This document shows positions 21,765-33,570 of a DNA stretch of 64,000 bases, one piece after another (position 1 is the first letter of the stretch; every line of letters begins with the position of its first letter). Where the stretch lies: contig BCIH01000002.1 of the NCBI GenBank assembly GCA_002897115.2, positions 577,400 through 641,399 of the forward strand, written 5' to 3'. The translations under genes were made by a program, and so were the position numbers. Origin of the DNA: Prototheca cutis (lineage: Eukaryota; Chlorophyta; Trebouxiophyceae; Chlorellales; Chlorellaceae). Below the pieces are notes generated by a model. It had not been told where the DNA came from, searched no databases, and saw only the letters and a program-made list of their open reading frames with translations.

Positions 21765-24008
21765 TCAGGCGGTGGTGGTGCTGAGTAGCTTTTTGAGGAG
21801 GGGGAAGGCAATGACGTCACGGATGGAAGCCGAGTCCGTGAGCAACATGACCAGGCGGTCGATGCCCATGCCCATTCCCCCCGTGGGCGGCAGTCCAATC
21901 TCCAGTGCCGTCAGGAAATCCTCGTCTAGCTCTACTTCGTAATCCAGCTCCTCATGCTTTGCCACGCTGGACTGAGGCACTGAGGAGGTGGTGGACGACT
22001 TGGGCTGCTCTTCGGTACCCGATGCCACCCGCTGCACCGACTGGGCGGCAGCAGCTGCGGCGGCTCTGGCCCGGCCGTGCTGCTTGACTTGGGCTTCGAG
22101 GCGCTGGCGCTGCTCGACGGGATCAGTTAATTCGCTAAAGGCGTTGGCCAGTTCCCGGCCCGCAACATAGAGCTCAAAGCGCTCCGTCAGCCCCGGCTTG
22201 GTTCGGTGGCGCTTGGCCAGCGGGCTCACTTCCACCGGAAGATCCGTCACGAATGTGGGCTGAATCAGCGTCTTCTCCACCAGCTCCTCAAACAATGCAT
22301 TCACCACCACGCCCGGTGAGGGTGCGGCCTCCAGCTCGGCCGCCAGCGCCGGGGTCAAACGCCCTGCCCGCTCCAGCGCGTCCTTGGCCTGCCCAATTGA
22401 GTCGGCGGTGCCATTGTCATCGTTGCTAGAATTTGTGCTACTGGCCTCAGAAAACCTGGAAAAGTCCACGCCCGTGGCTTCAGCAACGAGGTCATGCATG
22501 CTGGCGCGAAGGAAGGGCGACTCCAAGTCGATCTCCGTGCCCTGGTACGACACACGCAGCGTGCCGCGCACCGCGCGGGCGCAGGCGCGGACGACGTCCT
22601 GGGTCAAGTCCATCATGCCCTGGTAGTCCGTATAGGCCTGGTACACCTCGACACTCGTGAACTCGGGATTGTGCCGTGTGGACACGCCCTCGTTCCGGAA
22701 GATGCGCCCGATCTCAAACACGCGCTCAAAGCCCCCCACCACCATGCGCTTGAGGTGGAGCTCGGTGGCGATGCGAAGGGACAGGCGCTGCTGCAGCGTG
22801 TTGTGATACGTGAGGAACGGCCGCGCATCGGCACCACCGGCTGTAGACTCCAGGACGGGCGTCTCCACTTCCAAGAACCCCCTGCCCTCCAGCTCGCGCC
22901 GCAGCGCGCTGATGGCCACCGACCTCGCCCGCAGCGTGTCCCGGACGCCTGGGGTCACGATCATGTCGATGTAGCGCCGGCGGTACCGCGCCTCGACATC
23001 CGTCAGGCCATGCCACTTGTCGGGCAGGGGGAGCAGCGACTTGGTCAGCACCTCCCAGTCCTGAACCACCACGCTCAGCTCGCCCTTCTCCGTCCGCTTC
23101 ATATAGCCTATGAGAATTGTCCTGACTCAATAGCTCCTTTTTGTGTTTTTAGTCAAGGAGCGAGCAGGATGGCATGCAGCCATGCCCCTCGCGTCTAAAA
23201 TTTGAACAGGGCACACGCCGCATCAGCAGCGGCTGCCCTTGCCGTCGACGGGCTGGGCGTTCTCCTTGGCACCCTGCTCTGGTCCCGGCCCAAAACCCAC
23301 CCAACTCCAAAGCAATGGACGACCCCTATCGTCAAACAACCGAACCCTAAGGCCAACGGACCTTGGGCACCGATGATGTCACCGATGTCCAGCGCTTCTT
23401 TCATGCGGGCCCAGGCCCCGGGGTCAAGCGTGCTGCGGTCAAAGTACAGCTGTACCGCACCGCTGGAATCTTCCAGTCGGGCAAAGGCCAGCCGACCCAT
23501 CACCCGCCGCAGCATGACACGCCCCGCCACGCGCACGCAGGCCGCCTCATCGGCCTGCCCCGGGGCAAGCCCCTCGTGGGCGGCATGCAGCTCTGCTGCA
23601 GAGGCAGTGCGATCATAGGCGTAGGCATAGGGTTCCATCCCAGCCTCACGCAGCGCATCGGCTTTTCCCAGGCGCAGTCGTCGGATGTCGGCGTCGGAAG
23701 AAGTGCGCTCCTTGTGCTGAGCGGCTCGCTTGGCGGCGGGGGCAGGGCCGGCCACATCGCCCTCCTGGGCCCGGCAGGTGGCACGCGCTGTCACAGGCCT
23801 GCAGGGTTTCGACGTGAAATGTGGCCTGCAGGCGACTTGTATTTGGATTACACCAACAGTATTCAACACAATACATCATGAAGAGGTATGCGCACCTGTC
23901 AAATGCGGCAAGGCACGGCGGAGGTGGTCGCCGGGGTGTGAAGAATGGTGCCCTCATGCCGACGACTCTCATGGCCGAGCTCAGAGCTTGTCGCTGCAGG
24001 AGCCACAT
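21765..24008 (-). CDS. Lysyl-tRNA synthetase, class II, organelle-targeted
   Basis: Three exons (23896-24008, 23362-23798, 21765-23107), 630 residues. Exon 1 ([17 protein letters not shown]..., Arg-rich, no acidic residues) is a transit peptide. Exon 2 has the OB-fold anticodon-binding domain ([19 protein letters not shown]). Exon 3 carries motif 1 (RRRYIDMIV), motif 2 ([18 protein letters not shown], about 320) and motif 3 ([12 protein letters not shown], about 606-617). The enzyme charges tRNA-Lys using ATP, probably in plastid and/or mitochondrion. Two low-complexity insertions are odd. One follows SRFSEA (Ser/Asn/Asp-rich) and one follows [10 protein letters not shown] (Ala-rich then Ser/Thr-rich), just before DEDFLTALE. 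Both sit at surface loops in known structures, so activity is probably kept. Confidence 0.93.
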
Positions 24009-24344
24009 CTTCCGTAATCCATTCAATGCTGTGGCAACATCAAGCACACCACAATGCTCGAGTCAGATCGTTTGGCTTGTGAACAAGCCGTTTTTCCATG
24101 TTGTCGGTGGCATGCTTGGGGGCATGCATGAAAAGTGATGGCGATTGGAACTGCAATCCCGAGGACGAGCTCGGGAGGTGCCAGGAAGATTGCGATGCCT
24201 GCGTTCGTGGCATGACGACCTCCGCCCAGTCTCATCGTCACAGCCAAAATTCGACGTTTGCACAAGTGGGCAGACCTTGGAGGAACCCGGTGACAGCCCA
24301 ACTCCTCGTAAAGTGATCCCCAAGCGCGTTCCCTTCCGACAGCC
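24009..24344. other. Divergent promoter region
   Basis: Between the lysyl-tRNA synthetase start (minus) and the UBA-protein start (plus). No exon is seen. It is probably a shared bidirectional promoter. Confidence 0.5.
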
Positions 24345-25366
24345 ATGTACCCGACCGTGTCGTTCAGCGCCCCCACATATGCGGCGGAGGACTACTCCTG
24401 GATAACATCTCCAACGTCCACGGCAAGCCCAAGTTCCGCTTCGACGTCCAGGCCCGCAGCGGAGGGTGGCGCTTCCACATCCACGCCCACGCTGCGCGTC
24501 GTGATTGCCGAGCCCTACCGGACAGCTCCACCGGTGCGCAGGGCGTGCTTTCGCATGAGAGTGTGGTTGTGGTTGATAGCGGCTGCCATAGGCCCTGATG
24601 CGCATGTGTGTGATCGCTCCTGGCGGCACAGCACCACCACCCTGCCTGAGCCTGGTGTAGGTCCGTGTCTCTGCCCGGCTGCAAAAGGTGCTAGACTCCC
24701 CAGGCCTGCCGCCAGTCCAGCGGGGGAGCAGCTGGAAGGACAGCTTTGAGATGGAGGAACGGGTGCTCAAGCAATCCGAAGAAGCACTGGCTGCACTGGT
24801 GGGTGCACACGGGGATGTGACAGGGCAAGTTTGCTGCTTGTTCCTGCAAATGCTCGTGTGATGGAGGGATGGATCCATACTTCAGTGGCCAAATTTGCAA
24901 CTGATGTACTAGGGTGCATGCATGCACATGTGCAACGTCTGGCACGCATTTGGATGGACAGTCAGACCGGCAGCCCATAGGTGGTAGTGAAGTCAGAACC
25001 ATGCACTTCTTCTGCGTTCCGGGTACCTGACCATCATTCACCCCATCTCCCAACCAGGCAACAGCAAACGCCGCCCAAGGACCTTCTGAGAGCACTCGGC
25101 GTCATGCTGCAGAGGTCTGGCAACGAGAGGCGGGCAGCGTGCCTGGCCGCGATCCCACCGACCTCGCCCTGGCCCGAGTCGTCGCCAGCGGGCGGAGCGC
25201 CGCGGCCGGGGGCGACAGTCTGCGCGCCGCCTGCGACGCCGTGACTGATTTGAGGAGCATGGGATTTGACCCCGTCCACGTAGTGGGGGCGCTGCTGGCT
25301 TGCGGCGGGGATGCCACGGCGGCGGCAGATGCCTGCCTGACCGCCAGCAGCGGGGCTGGAGTGTGA
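24345..25366 (+). CDS. UBA-domain protein
   Basis: Three phase-0 exons (24345-24533, 24661-24798, 25058-25366), 211 residues. The N-terminus is Ser/Thr/Pro-rich (MYPTVSFSAPTYAAEDYSW). A conserved-looking block follows: VVIAEPYRTAPPV, then RLQKVLDSPGLPPVQRG and SWKDSFEMEERVLKQ, and a helix of alternating charge. The C-terminus carries a ubiquitin-associated domain, AVTDLRSMGFDPVHVVGALL, then ACGGDATAAADACL. MGF and the A-L pair are the ubiquitin-binding surface. It may act as a ubiquitin receptor or an ESCRT/UBAP-like adaptor, but I cannot name the orthologue. Confidence 0.68.
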
Positions 25367-25380
25367 CAGCCTTTGATCGA

Positions 25381-25431
25381 CTGGTGGCTACGGCCGCCTG
25401 GTGGCTACGGCCGCCTGGTGGCTACGGCCGC
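25381..25431 (+). repeat. 17-bp tandem repeat, three copies
   Basis: Three perfect copies of CTGGTGGCTACGGCCGC, starting 15 bases after the UBA-protein stop codon. Confidence 0.95.
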
Positions 25432-25606
25432 CTGGAGCACTTGCGCTTCTGCCGCCATGCCACGGTGTTTGCAAGCGTGTGCATCATCTGTTTAATATGA
25501 TGCTGTGCCACATCAGCACTCTGATGTCTGCTGAGATTGCCAGTTCAGAGCTCTCCTGTGAGGCCACACTCGGACCCATTGTCAACAGCCATGTTTTGGT
25601 CTCGCC

Positions 25607-27768
25607 ATGTCCCCTTCAACAGTTTGACCTTTGACCTTCGTGTATTTGCAATTTTCAACATAACAGGATTTTCCGGATCATAGGAATGAGCGAGACATAG
25701 CTGGCACAGCGCAGCTCAATGTGAATGTTCAGCAGGTCGGGCCCGCTGGGGCCCAGCATGACACGTACAAATTCCGCCACGATGCGATCGATAGTTTCCT
25801 CCTCCCCGAATCGTCAGTCAAGAGCGACATTCAGTACCAGGCGCGGCGCCAGGCTTATGTCCTGAAATATTATAAGAAAAAGGGTCTCACTGATGCAGGG
25901 CGCTATTCCATAAGAGCCCAGCCTGGCAGGAGTGCCTCGGGTGCGCCACGAACGTGGCCCGAAACCTCATGGCCTCCCCATCCGGCCCTCGGGCGAGCTG
26001 TAAGATCGCGCTGTGCTGCGCAAACTGGAGCGATCCCGCCAATGTCTTGGCTTGGACTTGGACGAAGCAGTATCTACTCAAGGTTGGTGGCCCACACGGA
26101 ACCTGGCCAATGGGGACGAGGACCCCGTTGAAGGGTGTTCCACCCTGCGACCTCCCTCCTGTCCGCCTCCCCACACCTCGGTCATGCCCCGTCCCCCCTC
26201 ACATCCTGAGCTCTCCCGCAGTACGACCCCGGGTTTGGCAACGCCAGCGGTCAGCCAGGGGACCACATCACGGTGGTGCACGTGGGCAAGGGCGGTCAAT
26301 CCGGACGATGGCAGATCGGTGGCCCTCTGATTGGGGACCTGGAGTCGTGCGTTGAGCGGTACCCACATGCTGTTGTTGACCTGGAAGGCAGCATCCAGGG
26401 AAACATCCGTGAGTTCCTGGAAAAGGACAAGATTGACATCGTCGTGTTTGGGAGCCGCTACCCACAGTCGTTCGCAAAGGCACTGTCTCTCATTCCCGTG
26501 CGGGAGTGGGTCAAGAACAACATCAACACACCCTATGCTATCGTCCGACCAGAGGTGCAGGGCTGGTGTGCGTGTGTGTGGGTGGGAGTAGTGGTAAGGA
26601 GAGAAGGGGTCAGCATGTCCCCACCCTGCAGACCCATATTGAAACATTCCTGCGGAACCTTCCACCCATGCTCATCGACATCCACACCCACACCGCCATT
26701 TCAGGCAGTGCGGAATGTTCGGATGCGGTTTGGTACCGGGGCGGAGATGAGCGGCGAGTCGGTGGCGTCGCCGACACTGCCGCGGCAGGGCCGCCGCATC
26801 GCCATTTCGTACCCCAATTTCCTGGTGGGTCGTGCGCTGATTGGGTTTGTAAAGTCCAAGCTGCTGCACCCGTCAGACACGGTGGACCTGGTGCACGTGT
26901 TCCCCGCGGCGAGGGAGGCTGGCGAGGTCAACCCGATGAAGGAGGTCATGCGTGGCACGCTCAAGCTGATGCGGGTGATGACGCTGCAGAAGCAAGAGTC
27001 CACCGACATTTCCGAGGCCGACACCGTCAACTTTGGCGCCGCCGAACTGGAGGGCTACAACGTCAACCTCAACGTCATCCTGCGCGGCGAGGCCAAGTCC
27101 CAGCTGGTCAAGTACGTGGAGGATGAGCGGGTGGACATCCTGGTCATTGGGGCGCGGTCGCTCAACGTGGTGCAGACCACGCTCACGGGCGTGTCCATTT
27201 CCAGCCACCTCATCGACCACGCCGACTGCCCCGTGCTCGTCGTGCCCTATTCGTTCCTGGGAATTGAGGTCGACGACGAAGCCCAAGAGTCGGCCCTGAG
27301 CATGAGTCCTGCCAGTCCCACCATGGCCTCCCTGTCAGGCCGCCAGCCACCCATGCTCACGTGAGCTTCTAGGACGTTTTTGGGGGGATTTGAAGTGTAA
27401 ATACCGCGTTTGGACCTTTCTGTTTCTGCTGTTTGATTGGTTGGAATCTGGGGCGGTGAATGGATTACAATTGGGGTTGGNGTTACCCGTGCAACCTCAT
27501 TTCCACAAGGACAACCCCCTGCTTCACTCTTCCTGAACAANCATCCATCTAACAATAGTTGACAAGAAAATCCAACCATCACAGGGGGGAGGGCGGGGTT
27601 GCGAGTGTCCCGCCCAGCTTCTCGGCGCAGCAGGCCGCGGTCAGCGATGTGGTGGCGTCCCTCCAGACGCAGCTGGTGGAGCGGGACCGCCTGATCGCGG
27701 AACTGCGGGTGCAGATTGCCTCGCTTCAGAAGGAAAATGAGGATCTCCTCCGCGACCGGGGAGCCTGA
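25607..27768 (+). CDS. Tandem universal-stress-protein (USP) with coiled-coil tail
   Basis: Core exons 26222-26554, 26705-27360 and 27585-27768 are well supported. The preceding exon is 25899-26082, or it starts at ATG 25969. Exon 25667-25833 and a tiny ATG exon 25607-25621 fit by phase, giving 512 residues; the shorter model gives 428. Two USP (UspA-fold) domains are seen. The first has KIALCCANWS, HITVVHVGKGG and DIVVFGSRYPQ. The second has RRIAISYPNFLVGRALIGF, VDLVHVFP, VDILVIGARSL and ADCPVLVVPY. USPs bind ATP or AMP and respond to stress. The TGA after PPMLT is inside a GTGAGC donor. Splicing adds a coiled coil (VERDRLIAELRVQIASLQKE) that could mediate dimerisation. The 5' end is uncertain, and exon 25667-25833 matches no family I recognise. 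Confidence 0.82.
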
Positions 27769-28221
27769 ACCGGTGGTGAGGAGCGGTACGGTGCACACAT
27801 GGGGAGAGCCGAGCCCCGTAGGTAGCCGACTGCACGCGCTTGCATCGCCAGGTACGTCCCGTTCCCGGTTGTTTGCCCCCCTTCCTGGCAAGTGTTCACC
27901 AGACGACAGCACAGCCCCCTGGAGCACCTGTCCTNCCAGCGCCGTGGTTTGACCCCCTGTCCAACCCACACACAAAGCTTGCACGCATGCGGCGGAATCG
28001 GGCCGGAATCCCCGACCTTGTCTTTGTTCCTTGGGATATCCTGGCNNGGCGTGTGGTCGCATGCCACCATTGCCACAAATGTGATGTACTGCTCTGTTTT
28101 ATTCTCCGAGGACCCGCTTGATCGTTGTGATCCCTGGCAGGACCTGCCCGGAACAAATCCATGTACACACCAGCCATGTGCATGCAGTCGTTGCCAACCA
28201 ATGCCATGCTTTCCATCCAAG
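27769..28221. other. Convergent intergenic stretch
   Basis: Between the USP and actin-like genes. It contains three ambiguous bases and no supportable exon. Confidence 0.5.
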
Positions 28222-30188
28222 CTAGATCTCTACGGCCAGTGCTCTGCCGTGGAACAGGGAGGGGCCCGACTCCTCGTAGGCTTGTCGTGTGACAGCCATG
28301 GCCCCAAATGCTGCAGTGTTCAAAGGATGGTGGTGGTGGCTGTCGGGAGAGCATTTTTCTATTTTACTCTTGAGGTATGGATGTGTTATACAAACATGCA
28401 TGCATGCGTGCATGCATGCACAGATAGAGGAAAAGCAGCCCTTACCGTCGCTTGCGGCGAGGATGGAGCCTCCCAGCCAGACTGCCTGCTTTCGGCCGGG
28501 TCTGGCAGTGACATGCACGTCCTTCACTGCACCAGTCATGTTGCGAGCGTGCAGACACGCGTGGACCTCGCTTTCCAGCCGCTGGGCAAAGCCCTTGAAC
28601 ATGGTGTTTCCGCCCTGTGTGTGTGTGTTTTTAGTGGGGGAGGTCCTGGCTTGGTGTGTGGGCTGGAGACAGCTGCTGTGCAAGGAATCCAGCGTCGTGG
28701 GCTCATTCCTGGGACATCCAACCACCGTTCATCGCCGGGCCCCACAGATAACAATGCCGTCTCACGCTGAGGATGATGTTGGACAGCAGGGCTCGTCGTG
28801 TGTCGATGGGGCATGCCTGCACTGCATCGACCACCAGATCTGTGGCAGGAGGGAGAATTCGGGGATGGGCAAGGTCTTAAGGTTGAAGAGCATGCATGCA
28901 TGCATGCATGATCAGCAGCATCCACCCATCCAGCCCAGCTCCGCCCACTAGGGCAACACAAACACACATGCCTTGAAGAGTTGACGTGCCGGTGAACATG
29001 ACCTCGGGTCCTTGCCATGCCTCGGGTCCAATCCCGGCTTCCTTCGGGGTTTGCTTATCCCTGGCGATGGGGAGGGGGGGGCAGCTGGAGGTCAGCAGGC
29101 AGAGACAAAAACCAGCACAAGCTGCTGGCATGCACAGACATCAGTGTGTGCATTCACACAGGTTTTTGGTCAAACATGCGCATGATACTCATCCATTCTA
29201 CAGAAAGCCCTCATCGATCACAGCAACGCACTTGGAGCAGGATTCTTGGCCTAAGTCTGGTTTCACCACAGCTTCCCCCGCCGGGTGAACGGAGACGTAG
29301 CAGTGCCGATGTTTTATGTCGGCGGCTGCCTGGAGCGTCACGGCCCGGAAGAAACCCCCCATGCCTGACTTTCCACGTAGGAGCTGCTGCACACGGGCCG
29401 TCACGAGGGCACCCCCTGTGGGCAGGGTCCGGCACCCCGGGGTCAAGAGGTACCCATCCACGAGCGGCGTGATGTGGGTCGGGCCGTCCCCGCTTTCCAC
29501 CACCAGCCCCGTCAGCGCGCCGCCACCGGCCTCGCCCTGCCGCAGCGCGTAGTCGGCGTACAGCGCCAGCTGCGGTTGCTGCGCAATGTGCAGCCGGGGG
29601 ACATCCAGGGACTCAAACAGAATCTCGGCGGCGTGCTCACGGGTTTCAGGGGTCGTCAGTGCCTGCTCTGTCAGCAGCACAGCCTGGTCCTCTGGGTACA
29701 CGCGCATCCTCCTAGCATGGGTATTTTTTGTGTGAAATATGAAATTCGTTGAAGGCATGTGCACATGTGTGTAATTCCCCTTGCCTGAGTGCAGCTGTTC
29801 AAGCCTGAGCGGCAGAGCTCAACCACGCGCCTGGAGCATTCCCAGCACCTTCATGCACACCAGTGCCAGATACATTCATTCATTCCTTTCAACACCCCTG
29901 ATTCTCTCTTGTTCCACAAAAAAATGCGCTGTGGTGATCCACAGTGCCGCCGCCAGCTCACTTGTAAAACACTTCCAGCCACAGGCATTCCATGGCATCC
30001 CAGTTCTGCACGATGCCGTCCTTGGTGGGCCAGGTGGGACCAGCCTGGCCTCCTGGGTCAATCCCATCGTCCAAGACCACACTGGAGGGGATGTCCACGG
30101 CAGGCCGGACCTCCCCCGCGAACCCGGCCTTTGTGCGGGCCGATCCCACATCCAGCACCACCGCCGGCCTCTCGCTCACGCCCACCAT
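28222..30188 (-). CDS. Divergent actin-family protein (novel actin-like / ARP)
   Basis: Six exons (29962-30188, 29232-29711, 28966-29060, 28766-28839, 28446-28614, 28222-28310), 377 residues, the exact size class of actin. Landmarks: VVLDVGSARTKAGFAGE (phosphate loop 1), GIVQNWDAMECLW, LLTEQALTTPETREHAAEI, LFESLDVPRLHIAQQ, VVESGDGPTHITPLVDGY (phosphate loop 2), CPIDTRRALLSNIILS, GGNTMFKGFAQRLE, VWLGGSILAAS and AYEESGPSLFH. It has no actin-type VGDEAQ segment between the first two blocks, and IAVQ has become IAQQ. Chlamydomonas has a divergent actin, NAP, alongside conventional actin; this could be the counterpart, or an ARP3-like form (CPID-RR and TPE-RE agree with ARP3). The donor of exon 3 is uncertain. 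Introns contain CATG/TGCA microsatellites. Confidence 0.8.
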
Positions 30189-30577
30189 CACGTCACGCTA
30201 TGTCCTATTGCAGACTCATTAAAGAATAGCATAATGTCGATATCAATGAATGAAAAGGAATTGGTGGGACGAGGAGTGTATGGGTGGGCATCCATCCAAC
30301 TCCAGGGTTGCCTGTCAGGGTTGCCATTCAAAAAGGAGTGGGGCCTGTGCGCAATCCAGCTCGGCCAGGGGCCATGGCAATCACTGCGTCGAGGGAAGCT
30401 GCACAAGAACGGAGCGGGCCGGCGCGGACAATTGCTTCACGACTGTGTTTGTATAATCCTACAGCGAATTCATGATGGTTGCCGGCTGTGGCAAGGACAC
30501 GTAGGCCCCGCGGACGGTCGGGTCGGTAATCCCTCTCGTGCCAGCTCCCCCCGAGCGGCTTGGCCGCTGTCGGCGCC
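30189..30577. other. Divergent promoter region
   Basis: 389 bases between the actin-like gene (minus) and the LMBR1-like gene (plus), both transcribed outward. No exon is seen. Confidence 0.5.
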
Positions 30578-33109
30578 ATGGAGAACTGGTTTCTCATCAT
30601 CATCATGGTGGTGGTGGGCCTGCTGACGATAGGCGCGTCGGTGTACATCCTGATCGCCTTCCAGCACCCCGAGGACCGGAACCAGGCATGGATGCCCAAG
30701 ATCGTGACGTGCTTTGGCATCTGCATCGCCGTGTGGACAGTGCTCCTGTTCCCGTTAGATGTGGCCAATGTGAACGCGTGTTCCGCCAGCATACCGCTGG
30801 CCAACTGCTCCACCACGCTGCCCATGAAGACGTTGTGGTACATCGACTACATCATCATCGTGGTCCTGGCCTTTGCCATCATCCCCTTTGCCATGTTCTA
30901 CTACGAGGGCGACAGCGAGTGGTGCGTGAGCGAGGGATGAGCTACTGCCCTTTTTCTCATGTGTGTTTGGGGGGGTCGTTGGGGGAGCCCACCATGCTCA
31001 GGGTGGGCGGGAGGGCTGCCGCGGTCAGGAAGCCGCAAGAGAGGGGCCCTGCTGACCGGACCGAAAGAGGAGCAATTACGGACGGGGCCCCCACAACAAC
31101 ACGTCATCGATTCTGCAGGACGATGGGCCGACGCATCCTGAGCGGTTTCCTGTGGGCTCTGGGCATCTTCATCTGCATCGTGCTGATCATTGCCATTCCA
31201 TACGGTGAGGCCAAACGGTGGTGGTGGACAGCCATGCTGATGGTGGTCCCTCCCCTGGCAGGGGGACCTCTCACTGCATGACCTTTTAGCCGCAAGAGCT
31301 TGCCACTGTGATTGCTGCTCCGTCCAGGGGCCCCTTTGTTGTTTGATGCTGGTGATCCTACTTTGCACGGGACCAGGCTGGTCAAACAGGTGACCACGGC
31401 CCCCTTGACGTATCCCCCAAACACTATCTCGGCTGCAGCGACTTCGGGGTATGTGAAGTACACCCTTCAGGCGGCCTGGTCCGGCATGCTTCCCGTCAGC
31501 TACCTGTCCACGAACAACTTTACCACGTGTGTGGGCCTGTTTGCGGATTACAACGTCAATGCACCCAACGGCCCGCCCTCGGTCAACAGCAGCATCGCCC
31601 TCGTCGGCACAAACGTGAGTGATTGTGTTGGTTGTTCTTGGGTGGTGGTGCTTGAGATTGTGTGGGAGCTGTTCTTTGCCCAAGTTTTGATGGGATATGT
31701 GTTTCCTGTTTCTGTTCCCTTTATTTTGTTTGGGGGAGGGGGGGGGCACCCACACATGTGCCTTCCATTACCAGCCTAACCCTAGGATACATGTCATTCA
31801 ACGAGCCGGCCCCTGCGCAGTGCGACACCCTGCAAAATGGATTGACTGAGACGTGGACGTTCCGGACCAGTTTCATCATGTACCTCATGGCGATCGTGTC
31901 CACTGTGGGCTGGTTTCTGTTTATGATTTTTGGCGCGGTGGGCATGGTGGCGCTGCCACTGGACTGCTTCCGTGCTTTCCTTGGACGGCCCAAGGCCGTC
32001 ATATCCCGCTCCGCCTACATCGAGCGCGCTGCTGACCTCGGGGCCAGAGCCCAGGAGATCAAGTGAGCAGGGTTGGTTGAGGAGTGGGCTGGGTTGGAGG
32101 TGCGTGTGGTGGATGCCTGGCGTGCCAGGCACCTTAAGACGGAACCGAGCCCACCACCTGCAATGTCCATGTGTGAAAGAAAGAAAGAAGGGCCCATTGC
32201 AACGAAGCAAACAGCGCTGTCCATCAATAAAACCACTCATTCCCAACAACAAACCTGTCCAGACTCATCGCCGAGGCGATGCAAAAGGAGGAGCGCGAGC
32301 GCGGGCGCAGCTGGAAATGGCGGCGCAACCAGCGCGCGCTGGGCAACCAGATGCTGGCCCTGGAAGAAGACGCGGTGCAGCTCGAGCTCCTGTACCCCCA
32401 GGTCTGCCGGGTTTTTTTTTCGGGAGAGAAAAGCGGGCTTGGGCTCTTACTTGCTTTGGCTGGTTTCTGTGGACGGTGGGGATTTGACAATGTATGCAGA
32501 GCGTGTGTCGGAATCCTCTTTTGCTTGTCTTGCGTCGTAGCCGCGTCTCGATCATGCTCCATGGGAATGCAAAAGTTGACCCCACCCCAACACCCCACAC
32601 TCACCCACACAGGGCGAGGACCCCGAGTACAAGTGGGTGCTGATGGTGATGAAATACTGGGGCCTGCTGGTCCTGGGCATCATCTGCATGGGCATCAGCA
32701 TCACCTGGATCCTGCAGATCATCCTCTACATCCTCATCAGCCCTCCGGTGTCCCCATTCCTGAACGACATGTTCATCAAGTGGGTGGCCTTTTGTTGTGT
32801 GTGGGGGGGTTTTGGGGTGTGTGTGTGCGGGGGGGATATCGGTTGCGAACCTGGATCCCCCGCCCACATCCCTCGCCTGGATCCCTCGCCTGCATCCCTT
32901 GCCTGGATCTCTCTCACGGCAATCCTCCCGAAATGAATCAACCAAAAAAACCCTGTCCGCAATCCCGATCTCCCAACAGGGCGGATGCCGTGTTCCCACT
33001 GTTTGGGACCCTGCTGTTTGCCATTTGGTGTGGCTACCTCCAGTTTGCCGTGATCAAGGGCAACTTTAAGTTTGGACTCAACCTCCTCCTGTTCAGGGTG
33101 AGTGGGCCC

Positions 33110-33150
<41 letters not shown>

Positions 33151-33570
33151 CGCTGTCAGGGCTCCCCATACTCAATGGTTGTGGCCATTTTTACTGACTG
33201 AGCAAGCATGACATTGTGCCAGCACAATTGTACCCTTTACCACGATATCCCCCAAAAATAGGTTCACCCCATGCGGCTGGGCGCGACCTTCATGTCCAGT
33301 TTCCTGTTCAACATTGCGCTGCTGTTGCTGGCCTCTACGGCATCCATCCAGTTTTGCTCCGAGGCCTTTGCGCTGTACGCCCAGAACTCGGCCATCCTGG
33401 ACATTTTTGGTGCGGAGCTGACGAGCCTGCAGGGCCTGCAGTGGTTGTACAACCAGAACTTTTTCATCTACATCTTCCTGGGCATGACTGGTCTGACCCT
33501 GATCTACCTCGTCATCCGTGGACCCGACCGCTGGAAGCGCGAAAAGCCCGAAGATGTCTATGCGATGTGA
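30578..33570 (+). CDS. LMBR1/LIMR-type polytopic membrane protein
   Basis: Eight exons (30578-30921, 31119-31204, 31328-31614, 31821-32062, 32263-32401, 32613-32779, 32980-33097, 33262-33570) give 563 residues and about nine membrane segments. Typical family blocks: FQHPEDRNQAWMPKIVTC, LPMKTLWYIDYIIIVVLAF, AIIPFAMFYYEGD, FLGRPKAVISRSAYIERA, SPPVSPFLNDMFIK and HPMRLGATFMSSFLFN. LMBR1/LIMR proteins include the lipocalin receptor and LMBD1; plant members are of unknown function. The cytosolic loop between segments 5 and 6 is strongly charged (EERERGRSWKWRRN). The exon 4 start (TGCGCAG/TGC) was chosen because it alone keeps phase with the strong AAC/GTGAGT donor. Intron 7 has a T-run followed by 31 G. 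Confidence 0.92.
33120..33150 (+). repeat. T-run plus 31-base G-run in LMBR1 intron 7
   Basis: Ten T followed by 31 G, starting about 20 bases after the GTGAGT donor. Confidence 0.9.

Noticed and set aside
27362..27364. Stop codon ending the USP
   Set aside because: Inside a GTGAGC donor with a phase-matched acceptor and a coiled-coil exon. Kept only as a possible retained-intron form.
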